DNA of 64,000 bases from Rossellomorea sp. SC111 (GCF_024733565.1 NZ_JANIOC010000011.1:13031-77030), one strand, 5' to 3'; shown: positions 35,645 through 44,521, numbered from the stretch's first letter. The notes: generated from the sequence alone by a model not told the origin. Made by a program: numbers and translations.

Positions 35645-37228
35645 ATGAAAAAATTCACACTTCAGTCCAAGATTATCTTCATTGTATTAGCACTTCTCTC
35701 CGTTTTGATTTTATCCCTGTCTGTCATTTTTTTTCGAATGTTATCGGGGACACTGACGGACCTGAAAGGAAAACAGGCTCTTGCCGTGGCACAATCAGTC
35801 TCCAAGATGCCTGCTCTCATCGAAGCATTCAATCAGAAACAGCCCGAAAATATCATCCAGCCATTAGTGGAAGATATCCGTAAAGAAACCGGGGCCACTT
35901 TCATTGTGGTCGGCAATAAAGACTCTGTACGCTATTCACACCCACTACCTGAACGCCTTGGAAAAAAGATGGTTGGCGGGGACAATGATAGGGCATTGAT
36001 ACACGGGGATTCCTACGTTTCTCATGCTACGGGATCACTCGGTCCCTCTGTCCGGGGGAAAGTTCCGATCAGAAACAATCAAAATGAAATCATCGGGGTC
36101 GTGTCAGTCGGATTTCTTGAAGACAGTATCCACGACATTGTCATACCTTACCGGACAAAGGTCTTAACTCTCGTCACCATCATTCTATTAATCGGGATCA
36201 TTGGCTCCTTTTTCATAGGAAAAGGGATCAAAAAAGCAATCTTCGGTTTGGAACCTAAGGAAATTGCCATGCAGTTCAAGGAAAAGCGTGCAATCATCGA
36301 ATCCGTCCGTGAAGGGATTATTGCCATCGACCAGCATGGATTGATTACTGAAATCAATGCGAAAGCTCACAGCATTCTTGCAATCAATCATCACTATTCA
36401 AATAGAGGCAGGTATATTTTAGACGTCATTCCGGATACGAAAATGGTAGATGTACTGGAAACCAGGGAAAGTCAGCTTGACGACGAGATCTCTCTAAATC
36501 ATCATGACCTGATCGTCAACAGGCTGCCGATTTTTGAAGAAGAAACAATTGTAGGCGTAGTGGCCAGCTTTAGAAGAAAGGATGAAATCGATCAGCTTGC
36601 GAAGGAGTTATCCCAGGTTCAAGAATATGCGGGCATATTAAGGTCCCAGACCCATGAGTATCGAAATAAATTGAATACGATTGCCGGACTTATCCAGCTT
36701 CATCATCACGAAGAAGCTTTGACTCTCATTCAGGAAGAGTCTTCGGGTTATGAAGACCTTATACAATTTTTATTGAAAGCGGTACCGGATCCCGTACTTG
36801 CCGGTCTCATCATTGGAAAATACAATCGGTCTCAGGAATTAAAAGTATCTTTCTCGATTCATCCTGATAGTTCTATCACTACATTGCTCTCAGATATCCA
36901 GCGGGAAAAATTGATTACGATCATTGGGAATATTCTCGATAACGCCTTTGAAGAAGTGTTATCCTATCCGCAACATAACAGGCATGTTCAATTATTCATG
37001 ACGGATCTTGGGAATGATTTCATTTTTGAAATAGAAGATAGCGGTGGAGGAATTCAGCATATAGTATCCATATTTGAAAAAGGATACTCCACTAAATCAG
37101 AGAAGGACCGGGGAATTGGCCTGCACCTCGCTCAGAAAAGTGTGGAGCAGTTGAAAGGGTATATTACAGTGGAAGAAAGTGAGCTTGGAGGAGCCCTGTT
37201 TACGGTCAGTATTCCAAAGCAACATTAG
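35645..37228 (+). CDS. Sensor histidine kinase, CitA/DcuS family
   Basis: 527 residues. N-terminal membrane span (about 8-33), extracytoplasmic PAS-like (CACHE) sensor to about 168 with the R-Y-S-H-P motif (96-100) that binds carboxylates in CitA/DcuS, second span (173-192), cytoplasmic PAS (about 215-310), and a SpoOB-type phosphoacceptor with His337 in SQTHEYRNKLNTIAGL; then a HATPase with NILDNAFEEV and RGIGLHL. Senses di- or tricarboxylates. AGAAGGA precedes ATG 35645. Operon with the regulator that follows, and opposite the tricarboxylate transporter it most likely controls. Confidence 0.9.
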   Translation: MKKFTLQSKIIFIVLALLSVLILSLSVIFFRMLSGTLTDLKGKQALAVAQSVSKMPALIEAFNQKQPENIIQPLVEDIRKETGATFIVVGNKDSVRYSHPLPERLGKKMVGGDNDRALIHGDSYVSHATGSLGPSVRGKVPIRNNQNEIIGVVSVGFLEDSIHDIVIPYRTKVLTLVTIILLIGIIGSFFIGKGIKKAIFGLEPKEIAMQFKEKRAIIESVREGIIAIDQHGLITEINAKAHSILAINHHYSNRGRYILDVIPDTKMVDVLETRESQLDDEISLNHHDLIVNRLPIFEEETIVGVVASFRRKDEIDQLAKELSQVQEYAGILRSQTHEYRNKLNTIAGLIQLHHHEEALTLIQEESSGYEDLIQFLLKAVPDPVLAGLIIGKYNRSQELKVSFSIHPDSSITTLLSDIQREKLITIIGNILDNAFEEVLSYPQHNRHVQLFMTDLGNDFIFEIEDSGGGIQHIVSIFEKGYSTKSEKDRGIGLHLAQKSVEQLKGYITVEESELGGALFTVSIPKQH

Positions 37229-37240
37229 GGGGCGGACGAA

Positions 37241-37930
37241 TTGCGTAAGTGGAACGTATTCATCATAGAAGATGACATTCAAACAGCTGAAATCAACAGT
37301 CAGTATATCACTCAAATGGATCGATTTCAGGTAGGCGGAATTGCCACCACCATAAAAGAAGCCAAAAAAGTGTTACCTGTCGTCAATCCGGACTTAATAC
37401 TCCTTGACGTTTACTTCCCGGATGGGACCGGCAGTGAATTTCTATGGGAAATCAGAAAGGATTACCGTAACACTGATGTCATTCTTGTTACGGCAGCCCG
37501 CGAAACGGAGCATATTGCCAATGCCATCCGTGGCGGTGCATTTGATTATATCTTGAAGCCGATCATCTTTAACCGATTTGAAGAAACTCTTCTCAAATAT
37601 CAGCAGTATAAAGAGAGAATGAATGACTCTCAAGTTGAGAATCAGCATGAGGTGGATACCCTTTTTAACAGGAAGAAAAACAGTGGTATCATCCAGACTG
37701 TTCACGAACCTCCAAAAGGGATTGATACAATCACATTGGAGTCCATCCATAAGGCAATAGGAACGTGTGACGATCGGGGGTATACGGCGGAAGAAATGGC
37801 CTGCGAGGTGGGTGTCACCAGGACTACTGCCAGGCGTTACCTCGAGTACTTGGTTTCACAAAAGAAAATCAGCGTTGAGTTGACGTATGGTGGTGTCGGA
37901 AGACCCCAGAGAAGATACTTTTCTCCATAA
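37241..37930 (+). CDS. Response regulator, CitB/CitT/DctR family
   Basis: 229 residues. Receiver domain with acidic E10-D11-D12, phospho-acceptor Asp56 (LILLDVYFPDGTG) and Lys in DYILKPI; then an HTH domain with YTAEEMACEVGVTRTTARRYLEYL, typical of CitT/MalR regulators of carboxylate uptake. Start is TTG 37241 with AGGGGG eight bases upstream, 12 bases after the kinase stop. Confidence 0.92.
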   Translation: MRKWNVFIIEDDIQTAEINSQYITQMDRFQVGGIATTIKEAKKVLPVVNPDLILLDVYFPDGTGSEFLWEIRKDYRNTDVILVTAARETEHIANAIRGGAFDYILKPIIFNRFEETLLKYQQYKERMNDSQVENQHEVDTLFNRKKNSGIIQTVHEPPKGIDTITLESIHKAIGTCDDRGYTAEEMACEVGVTRTTARRYLEYLVSQKKISVELTYGGVGRPQRRYFSP

Positions 37931-37936
37931 TAGATA

Positions 37937-37971
37937 AAAGCAGTGAGGCGAAGAATCGTCTCACTGCTTTT
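37937..37971. terminator. Bidirectional terminator
   Basis: AAAAGCAGTGAGgCGA / TCGtCTCACTGCTTTT stem between convergent genes with T and A runs on both sides. Confidence 0.85.
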
Positions 37972-37977
37972 CCATGT

Positions 37978-39492
37978 TCAAGCTTCTTTCTTTAAGTCCT
38001 CGAATTGCGTATTCTCCTTTTTCTTCCTTAACCCTAATAAAGTTGGAAGGACAAGGGAGAGGAATGATACGATCAGCAGGCCGATGGTGATATTACTCTG
38101 AAAGAACACACCGTACGAACCGTTCGAAATCGTCATTGCCTGCCTGAAGGATTGCTCCATCATCCCCCCCAGTATGAACGCAAGAATAAATGGCGGCGCG
38201 GGGAATTTGAACATCTTCAATACATACCCCAATACACCGAATCCGACGAGGAGGTATAAATGGAACGTGTTAAAGCTGACGGCATAAACCCCGATCAAAC
38301 AGAATACGATAATCAATGCAATCAGAAGCTGTTTCGGAATATAAAGTATTTTCGCCAAAATGGGAATAAGGGGCAGGTTGAGAATCAGCAGAAAGAGATT
38401 CCCGATATACATGCTTGCAATGACTCCCCAGAAAACGTCAGGATGATCTTGAAGCATCAATGGACCCGGCTGTACCCCTACGACCAATAATGCTCCAAGG
38501 AGAACGGCAGTCGTTCCGGAGCCGGGTATCCCTAATGTCAATAAAGGTACGAATGCGCCGCTTGTTGCGGCGTTATTTGATGTTTCTGGTGCTGCCAACC
38601 CTTTAATATTCCCTTTTCCGAATGAAGAGGGATCTTTCGATAATCGTTTCTCTGAAATATAGGATAGGAAAGAGGCAATCGTGGCACCTGCCCCTGGAAG
38701 GACTCCTAATAGAAAGCCCAGGACGGAATGACGACTGATCGGACCTGCCATTTCCTTTAATTCGTGCTTTTCAAGCTTTAAGCTTCCGACTGCCTCCTTT
38801 CCCTTCAACGTATTTTCATTCCTCGAGATGATCAGCTGACAGACTTCGGAAAGAGCAAACAATCCAAGTGCGATGATGAGAAAATCGATTCCTTCCAGTA
38901 AACCCGGATTCCCGAATGTGAAGCGCTGGGTACCTGTTTGCTGATCGATTCCGACCGTTGCAACCATCAATCCAATCGTGGCTGAAATCAGAGCTTTATT
39001 GGTCGATCCCTCGGATAAACTGGATATTGCCGTAAGTCCAAGAAGCATAAGGGCGAAATACTCTGTAGGGCCGAAAGTGATGGCAAGCTTGGCCATATAA
39101 GGTGCCACAAGCATGAGGGCTACGACGCTGATCGTCCCTCCTGCAAAGGAAGAGATCGCGGCAATGGCAAGTGCTTTCCCTGCCTTCCCCTGCTTCGCCA
39201 TGGGATACCCGTCAAACGCAGTGGCTACCGTTCCGGAAATCCCGGGAGCATTTAATAAAATGGATGAAGTGGAGCCTCCAAACACGGCACCATAATATAC
39301 CCCTGCCATCAGGATCAAAGCGGAAGCCGGGGACATCCCATAACTAAGTGGAATCATGATCGCTATGGCGCTGATGGGTCCAAGTCCCGGCAGCATACCA
39401 ATGATCGTTCCAGCGAGTACTCCTATAAATGCAAAGAACAGGTTTTCCGGTGTGAAGGCTACTTGAAACCCATATAAGATACTTTCAATCAT
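37978..39492 (-). CDS. tctA: Tripartite tricarboxylate transporter, large permease (TctA)
   Basis: 504 residues with about 12 hydrophobic segments. GVLAGTIIGMLPGLGPISAIAIMIP and the second G-x-LPGAGATIAS loop are the duplicated TctA signature. Works with TctB and the periplasmic-type receptor TctC to import citrate-like tricarboxylates with Na+ or H+. AGGAGGTG precedes the ATG, 13 bases after tctB. Last gene of the operon. Confidence 0.93.
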   Translation of the reverse strand: MIESILYGFQVAFTPENLFFAFIGVLAGTIIGMLPGLGPISAIAIMIPLSYGMSPASALILMAGVYYGAVFGGSTSSILLNAPGISGTVATAFDGYPMAKQGKAGKALAIAAISSFAGGTISVVALMLVAPYMAKLAITFGPTEYFALMLLGLTAISSLSEGSTNKALISATIGLMVATVGIDQQTGTQRFTFGNPGLLEGIDFLIIALGLFALSEVCQLIISRNENTLKGKEAVGSLKLEKHELKEMAGPISRHSVLGFLLGVLPGAGATIASFLSYISEKRLSKDPSSFGKGNIKGLAAPETSNNAATSGAFVPLLTLGIPGSGTTAVLLGALLVVGVQPGPLMLQDHPDVFWGVIASMYIGNLFLLILNLPLIPILAKILYIPKQLLIALIIVFCLIGVYAVSFNTFHLYLLVGFGVLGYVLKMFKFPAPPFILAFILGGMMEQSFRQAMTISNGSYGVFFQSNITIGLLIVSFLSLVLPTLLGLRKKKENTQFEDLKKEA

Positions 39493-39505
39493 GCTCTTTC
39501 ACCTC

Positions 39506-39964
39506 CTAAAAGGGTAGAATCCCCTGTGGTAATGTTATGTTGAGAAGATAGTTGAATGAATAATACATGACACCTGAAAAAAGAAAGGCCACCAGTACCG
39601 TCGTCACTTTCTTTTTGAAACCTAGCACGAACGGAATGACGAGCAAAAATAGAATAGTAGATAATAAAAATCCAACTGGTTCTAATAGAAAAATATAAAC
39701 GAGTAGAGCTGCAAGCACGGAAAGTAAAATGATGATATCTTCTTTTTTCACATAGCGCCTCTCCTTATCTGCATCCGTATCATCTTTCGCCTGATAGAAT
39801 AGCACGATGGCTAAAATGATCAGCAGGTATCCAAGACCTTTCGGAAGGACGTCGCTGTCGATGATTGCATATGGAAATGCTGGCAGCTGATAACTAAGGG
39901 CCAGATAGCACACGGCAAACACAAATAATATAAGTGAGATGATTCGATCCGGTTTGGTTCTCAT
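39506..39964 (-). CDS. tctB: Tripartite tricarboxylate transporter, small permease (TctB, DUF1468)
   Basis: 152 residues and four hydrophobic segments, with the acidic/basic loop DDTDADKERRYVKKED between the second and third; typical for the weakly conserved TctB subunit. ATG 39964 is chosen with AAGGAG eight bases away; a GTG at 39973 would take in the site. Confidence 0.88.
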   Translation of the reverse strand: MRTKPDRIISLILFVFAVCYLALSYQLPAFPYAIIDSDVLPKGLGYLLIILAIVLFYQAKDDTDADKERRYVKKEDIIILLSVLAALLVYIFLLEPVGFLLSTILFLLVIPFVLGFKKKVTTVLVAFLFSGVMYYSFNYLLNITLPQGILPF

Positions 39965-40023
39965 ATGATTCACTCCTTATCAAGAAAGGGGGAGCAGAGA
40001 ATCCCGCTCCTGCTCCCGATCTC

Positions 40024-41037
40024 CTATTTTTTCAATCCGATTTCCTCCATCAGATCCTCAATCTCTTTGTATTCCTCATCCAGGAATTGACCGAACTCTT
40101 CTGAAGACATATAGTTGTCCGTCCAGCCGAATTTATCACGCATTTCCTTCCATTGATCTGTTTCGACCATTTTCTTGAACGCTTTTTCATAATAAGCAAC
40201 GGCATCGGGATCCATATCCTTCGGTCCCAAGAAACCACGCCACACAACGAATTCATCATCTATCCCCTGTTCTTTTAACGTCGGGAACTCTGATATGGTA
40301 TCTCCCTCCAACCGCTCCGGAGCGGTTATCGCGAGAACCTTCACCTTACCGGCCCGCGCTTGTTCAGATGCTTCGGCAAGGCCCGTGGAGTAGACATCCA
40401 CCTTTCCCCCAAGCAGCATGCTCATACCGGATCCGTCCTGGGCGGAAACATATTTCAGTTTTTTCACATCCACCCCTGCTGCTTTCACTGCTTTAACGAA
40501 CTGCATATGATCCATGCTTCCCGGTGAAGAAACCCCAACGATCGATACAGATGTCGGATCCTTTTTCAATGCATCTACAAGATCATTCATCGTATCGTAA
40601 GGGGAATCTGCATCGACAACAAACGCAGCATAGTCTGCGATGACGCCTGCTATCGGTGTGAAATCCTTGTGGGAAAGAGTTGATTGTCCATTAAGAGGTA
40701 CAAAGAATATTGGCGGTGAAGTCACAAACATCGTGTGATTGTCCCCTTTTTTTCCATTGATATAGGACCAGCCGACTGAGCCTCCACCACCTGGCTTATT
40801 CACTACTGCCATACGCTGATCAATGATTTTCTGTTCTTCCATTACTTTTGATACCGTCCTTGCCGTAGTGTCCCAGCCTCCACCTGCACCAGCTGGAGCC
40901 ACAACTTCAATCGGTTTTGATGGAGTCCATTCCCCATCACTTTCAGAATTACTGGCTTTGTCCGAACCTCCGCATGCAGTGGTTACGACCAATAAACTCG
41001 ATAAAATAAGAGCCATGATTCCATGTTTTTTCATCAT
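40024..41037 (-). CDS. tctC: Tripartite tricarboxylate transporter receptor lipoprotein (TctC/Bug family)
   Basis: 337 residues. Lipoprotein signal with Cys22 (VVTTAC), then the Bug-family fold: PIEVVAPAGAGGGWDTTARTV near the ligand site, VNKPGGGGSVGW, and LLGGKVDVYSTGLAEASEQ. In Gram-positives it is tethered to the outer face of the membrane. First gene of tctCBA; GGGGG lies six bases before the ATG and an exact cre site about 20 bases above. Confidence 0.92.
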   Translation of the reverse strand: MMKKHGIMALILSSLLVVTTACGGSDKASNSESDGEWTPSKPIEVVAPAGAGGGWDTTARTVSKVMEEQKIIDQRMAVVNKPGGGGSVGWSYINGKKGDNHTMFVTSPPIFFVPLNGQSTLSHKDFTPIAGVIADYAAFVVDADSPYDTMNDLVDALKKDPTSVSIVGVSSPGSMDHMQFVKAVKAAGVDVKKLKYVSAQDGSGMSMLLGGKVDVYSTGLAEASEQARAGKVKVLAITAPERLEGDTISEFPTLKEQGIDDEFVVWRGFLGPKDMDPDAVAYYEKAFKKMVETDQWKEMRDKFGWTDNYMSSEEFGQFLDEEYKEIEDLMEEIGLKK

Positions 41038-41058
41038 TGATTTCCCCCTTCAATTTTC

Positions 41059-41072
41059 TGATAACGCTTTCA
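41059..41072 (-). promoter_or_regulatory. cre site (CcpA) of the tctCBA operon
   Basis: TGAAAGCGTTATCA on the minus strand agrees with the cre consensus TGWAANCGNTNWCA at every fixed position. It overlaps the start region just past the -10 box, a position that blocks transcription when glucose is present. Confidence 0.85.
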
Positions 41073-41100
41073 TTATAGAAAATTCAGAAACCATTGAGAA
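41072..41100 (-). promoter_or_regulatory. SigA-type promoter of tctCBA
   Basis: TATAAT (41072-41077) with TTCTCA 17 bases upstream (41095-41100) on the minus strand. The weak -35 suits activation by the adjacent CitT-like regulator. Confidence 0.6.
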
Positions 41101-41228
41101 TAAATCGAAAATAAACTCCAAAAGAATCCTTCTGGTTATTTTGTTTATAAAGTTCACGGTCTGTATCATTCCCCTTCCCCTACTCAAACATATGATGTAG
41201 AAATTCCTCTATTTTGAGAAAGGTGAGA

Positions 41229-41531
41229 ATGATATTGAATCTGCTCTATAACATGTATAGGCCCGCTCACGGCGGTGGAGGACATGCAAGTTGGGGAAAC
41301 GGGCACGCCCACGCGACTTGGGGACACGGAACAAGTTGGAATCAGGGAGGTAACTGGAACCACGGTGGAAATTTTGGATATCACGGCTGGGGATACCCCG
41401 GCTTTGCTGCCGGAACAGTGACCGGTTTAGCCGTTGGGGCTGCCGCGTCACCCGGACCTTACCCGGTCCCTGCTTATCCATATCCGTATCCTTACCCTTA
41501 TCCCTATCCGCCACCATATCCCCAATCTTAA
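41229..41531 (+). CDS. Gly/His/Trp-rich protein with Pro-Tyr repeat tail
   Basis: 100 residues of low complexity in three parts: a His/Gly/Trp/Asn-rich segment (residues 14-56, with repeated HG, WG and GNWNHGG-type units), a short hydrophobic Gly/Ala span (about 59-74), and a tail of Pro-Tyr pairs (YPYPYPYPYPYPPPYPQS). Such composition suggests a surface or spore-coat structural protein, possibly metal-binding through His. Start ATG 41229 with AAAGGTGAG ahead. A strong terminator follows. No family recognised. Confidence 0.7.
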   Translation: MILNLLYNMYRPAHGGGGHASWGNGHAHATWGHGTSWNQGGNWNHGGNFGYHGWGYPGFAAGTVTGLAVGAAASPGPYPVPAYPYPYPYPYPYPPPYPQS

Positions 41532-41540
41532 TGAAAACAA

Positions 41541-41573
41541 AAATCCCCCACTCCTGGATGGAGTCGGGGATTT
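41541..41573. terminator. Bidirectional terminator
   Basis: AAATCCCC-c-ACTCC / GGAGT-c-GGGGATTT stem; serves the Gly/His-rich gene on the plus strand and the 18-residue peptide on the minus strand (TTTTTGTTTT follows there). Confidence 0.85.
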
Positions 41574-41587
41574 CTTGATGATTGGCT

Positions 41588-41644
41588 TTAGTTGATAGCA
41601 CAGAAGCTGCATTTCAGTAATGTCACATTCTCACTATTAACCAT
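41588..41644 (-). CDS. 18-residue Cys-containing peptide
   Basis: Reads MVNSENVTLLKCSFCAIN. The ATG has a perfect AGGAGG six bases upstream and a terminator begins 15 bases after the stop, giving a complete tiny transcription unit. The C-x-x-C at residues 12-15 could form a disulfide or bind metal. No match known to me; translation is not proven. Confidence 0.45.
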   Translation of the reverse strand: MVNSENVTLLKCSFCAIN

Positions 41645-41693
41645 GAAATTCCTCCTATGGAATAGAGTTTATGACCCACGTGAGCGGTGGAAG

Positions 41694-41721
41694 TTATTCC
41701 ATTAAAAAAACGTGGTATAAT
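41694..41721 (+). promoter_or_regulatory. SigA-type promoter of the TerC gene
   Basis: TTATTC (41694-41699), 16-base spacer, perfect TATAAT (41716-41721), about 50 bases before the start codon. Confidence 0.6.
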
Positions 41722-41772
41722 AGATTAGTTAGCAAATTATTCATAGATTCGTATACACAAGGAGGAAGCAAT

Positions 41773-42495
41773 ATGGATTTCTCATTTCCACTTGAACTTG
41801 CCATCTCTACCGGAGCAATCATTGCCCTTTTAAAAATCATAGCCATCGATATCATCTTATCTGGAGATAATGCGATTGTCATTGCCATGGCAACGAGAAG
41901 ATTACCGAAAGACCTTCAGAACAAAGCGATCTTCTGGGGAACGGCAGGTGCCGTCACCCTTCGAATCTTCTTTGCAGCCGTCATCGTTTATTTACTACAG
42001 ATTCCTTATGTGCATCTCATAGGAGGAGTCCTGTTACTATGGATTGCCTATCAGGTACTTGTTGAAGATGAAGGAGATGCCAATATTAAATCGCACACCG
42101 GACTTAGACAAGCCATCATGACCATCATCGTCGCCGATGCGGCAATGAGTCTTGATAACGTTGTTGCCGTCGCTGGTGCCGCACATGGACATCTCGGTAT
42201 GATCGCCCTCGGCGTATTCATCTCGATTCCGATCATGATATTCGGTTCAAAGGCCATTGTGAAAATTCTTGAAAGATATCGTTGGATCGCTTACGTTGGA
42301 GCGGGGATCCTTGCTTACACAGCAGGTGAAATGATTGTTTCAGATGAAAAATTCTTAGACCTGATCAATATTGAACATGGACTGATTACTACAATCATCA
42401 CCATCGTTCTAACCGCCGCGATTCTTCTTGGTGGGTTCCTGGCAAATAAACGTTCTCAATCTGATCAAAATAATGTTCACCAATATAATGCGTAA
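41773..42495 (+). CDS. TerC family integral membrane protein (YjbE-like)
   Basis: 240 residues, seven hydrophobic segments. The paired motifs DIILSGDNAIVIAMA and DAAMSLDNVVAVAGA carry the buried Asp residues of the TerC fold, which handles metal ions; Bacillus paralogues export manganese for secreted enzymes. CAAGGAGGAAG precedes ATG 41773. I saw no yybP-ykoY manganese riboswitch upstream, in contrast to some paralogues. Confidence 0.87.
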   Translation: MDFSFPLELAISTGAIIALLKIIAIDIILSGDNAIVIAMATRRLPKDLQNKAIFWGTAGAVTLRIFFAAVIVYLLQIPYVHLIGGVLLLWIAYQVLVEDEGDANIKSHTGLRQAIMTIIVADAAMSLDNVVAVAGAAHGHLGMIALGVFISIPIMIFGSKAIVKILERYRWIAYVGAGILAYTAGEMIVSDEKFLDLINIEHGLITTIITIVLTAAILLGGFLANKRSQSDQNNVHQYNA

Positions 42496-42501
42496 CCCTG
42501 G

Positions 42502-42527
42502 AAGATGCCTACAATTGTAGGCATCTT
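42502..42527 (+). terminator. Terminator after the TerC gene
   Basis: AAGATGCCTACAA / TTGTAGGCATCTT perfect palindrome then TTTTT. Confidence 0.9.
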
Positions 42528-42594
42528 TTTTGTTTCTTGCAAGTGCTTTTTGGAAAGACTAATTGTCAGTTAATAAAGAAGGAGGACGTGTGTA

Positions 42595-43299
42595 TTGGAT
42601 TTCTTCATGAGCCAAGATTCACTAACCGCTGTGGAATGGATTTTCCGAGCAGCTATAGGATTCATCTTTTTACTTGTCATAACCAAATTAATGGGACAAC
42701 GGTCTATTTCTCAGCTGCGTTTCCTTGATTTTGTGATGGCACTTTTAATAGGGAATATTATGGCTCATCCTTTGTCTGACGAAGGGTTAGGAATGAAAGG
42801 ATCTATGCTCACTATGGGAACGTTGGTGTTTCTCTATCTGATTGGGGTTTACCTCAGTCTTCATTCAACCTTCATTCGAAAAATACTCGATCCCTCCCCT
42901 ATTTCCATAATAAATAATGGAGAAATCTTATATAAAAATCTCAAGAAAGCAAGGATCCCTATAGAAAGCCTGTTATCTGAATTAAGAAAGCAGCAAATCG
43001 AAGAAGTTCATAAAGTTGCGATAGCTCTGTGGGAGCCAGGAGGAGAGATTTCATTCTTTCTCAAACCACAATACCAACCCGTTTCACATCAGGATGTCGC
43101 ACTCCCTTTTAAAGCATTTGACCTCCCCATCCCCATTATTGAGGATGGCAGAATCAATCTATCGGAATTAATGAAGCTAAATAAAGACGAATCCTGGCTG
43201 CACGATCAATTAAGAAATTCTTATGATGCAATAGTACATGACGTCTTGCTGGCCACAATAGATAAGCAAGATCAAATAAAAATCTATTTGTATAAATGA
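42595..43299 (+). CDS. DUF421 family membrane protein (YetF/YrbG-like)
   Basis: 234 residues: three hydrophobic segments in the first 90, with KLMGQRSISQLRFLDFVMALLIGNIMAHPL being the family's core, and a soluble C-terminal domain with NGEILYKNLKKARIPIESLLSELR. Such proteins occur in several copies in Bacillus and are often spore-linked; function unknown. Start is TTG 42595 with GGAGG nine bases upstream. Confidence 0.85.
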   Translation: MDFFMSQDSLTAVEWIFRAAIGFIFLLVITKLMGQRSISQLRFLDFVMALLIGNIMAHPLSDEGLGMKGSMLTMGTLVFLYLIGVYLSLHSTFIRKILDPSPISIINNGEILYKNLKKARIPIESLLSELRKQQIEEVHKVAIALWEPGGEISFFLKPQYQPVSHQDVALPFKAFDLPIPIIEDGRINLSELMKLNKDESWLHDQLRNSYDAIVHDVLLATIDKQDQIKIYLYK

Positions 43300-43328
43300 A
43301 AACTCCCTCCACCCTTGGAGGGAGTTTT
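43299..43328. terminator. Bidirectional terminator
   Basis: AAAACTCCCTCCA / TGGAGGGAGTTTT stem with a short loop between convergent genes. Confidence 0.85.
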
Positions 43329-43332
43329 CACA

Positions 43333-44382
43333 TTAAGATTTCATCATATAATTGACCAACTCTTTATTCTTTTTTTTGAATACTTCGTTATGGGATGATA
43401 CCATGGCGAATTCATTTGCGCCGGGTTGAATGAATTGCTTGGCTTTATTGACCGCGTTTGCTGCATCCTGAAAAGCACCGGCAATCAGGTTCACTTTTCC
43501 TTCATGTTTTAGGATATCCCCTGCTGCATAAAGGCCATCAATTGATGATTCGCTCGTTGCCGTACCTGCAATATAATACTGATCGATCATGTCGATATTG
43601 AGTGAACTATTCTTAAGTAAGGAAGTATCGATTTCATAGCCATGATTGATGATCACCTCATCGATTGACAGATAGGATACTTCATTTGTCTGGTGATTGA
43701 TTAACTCTACCCTTTCAATGCTGTCATGGTCGGCTCCCGCTATCAGCTTTGAAATGGACGTGTTCAATAGGCAAGTCGCGGAGCTGCTCATAAGCTGTGC
43801 GCATTGTGCCTCGTGTCCTTTGAGGGCATCCTTTCGATAGGCAATGTATACCTTCTCAGCCACCGGCTCCAGTTCATTCGCCCAGTCAATCGCAGAGTTT
43901 CCTCCACCTGAGATGATGACGGTCTTTCCTTGGAATCGTTTCAGTGACTTCACAGTGTAGTTTAAATTGGAAACTTCGAATCGTTCCGCCCCTTCGATGT
44001 CGAGCTTTTGAGGAATAATGATTCCACTCCCCACTGCAACGATGACTGTTTTTGAGTAATGCTTATCACCAGAGGAACCTTCCAGAATAAATGTTCCTTC
44101 TTCATCTCTTGTAATTGATTCAACCTTTTCATTCAGAACGACAGTCGGATTGAATGTCAGCCCTTGTTGAACAAGCTGCTCAATAAGTCTTGCCCCCGGT
44201 ACAGGAGTCATTCCCCCTACATCCCAAATCATCTTCTCGGGATATACATGTATCTTTCCACCTAAGTCAGACTGAAATTCAATAATCTTTGTCTTCATTT
44301 CTCTAAGACCGCTATAAAAGGCTGAGTAAAGGCCTGCCGGACCTCCCCCGATGACCGTTACGTCGAATAATTCTTTCTCCAT
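43333..44382 (-). CDS. Ferredoxin/flavodoxin-NADP+ reductase, thioredoxin-reductase type (YumC/YcgT-like)
   Basis: 349 residues, FAD- and NADPH-binding: GGGPAGLYSAFY at 12-23, the second dinucleotide loop SGGGNSAIDWAN near 160, and GLYAAGDILKHEGKVNLIAGAFQDA at the end. It lacks the CxxC of thioredoxin reductase, as expected for the FNR-2 group. Divergent from the siderophore importer and with its own Fur-like box, so it likely supplies electrons to release iron from imported chelates, as proposed for YcgT. AAGGAG precedes the ATG. Confidence 0.9.
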   Translation of the reverse strand: MEKELFDVTVIGGGPAGLYSAFYSGLREMKTKIIEFQSDLGGKIHVYPEKMIWDVGGMTPVPGARLIEQLVQQGLTFNPTVVLNEKVESITRDEEGTFILEGSSGDKHYSKTVIVAVGSGIIIPQKLDIEGAERFEVSNLNYTVKSLKRFQGKTVIISGGGNSAIDWANELEPVAEKVYIAYRKDALKGHEAQCAQLMSSSATCLLNTSISKLIAGADHDSIERVELINHQTNEVSYLSIDEVIINHGYEIDTSLLKNSSLNIDMIDQYYIAGTATSESSIDGLYAAGDILKHEGKVNLIAGAFQDAANAVNKAKQFIQPGANEFAMVSSHNEVFKKKNKELVNYMMKS

Positions 44383-44415
44383 TTCCGTTCACTCCTTGAA
44401 TAACCAAACTATAAT

Positions 44416-44430
44416 TGATTATCATTCTCA
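44416..44430. promoter_or_regulatory. Fur box of the reductase gene
   Basis: TGATTATCATTCTCA, 13 of 15 matches to the 7-1-7 Fur consensus, 34 bases above the reductase start codon. Confidence 0.75.
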
Positions 44431-44476
44431 ATTACATCCTACAACTTTTTTTCACCCATTACAATAAGAATTTCTA

Positions 44477-44505
44477 TTGACATTAGGAAAAAAGGATTAT
44501 AGTAT
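44477..44505 (+). promoter_or_regulatory. SigA promoter of the siderophore importer operon
   Basis: Perfect TTGACA (44477-44482), 17-base spacer, TAGTAT (44500-44505). Confidence 0.85.
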
Positions 44506-44521
44506 GGGAATTGTTCGATAT

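Noticed and set aside
41209..41601. 130-codon frame opposite the Gly/His-rich gene
   Set aside because: No ribosome site, covers the 41541-41573 terminator, and its composition is that of an antisense shadow.
41673..41773. yybP-ykoY manganese riboswitch before the TerC gene
   Set aside because: The leader is only about 50 bases and lacks the conserved four-way-junction motifs.
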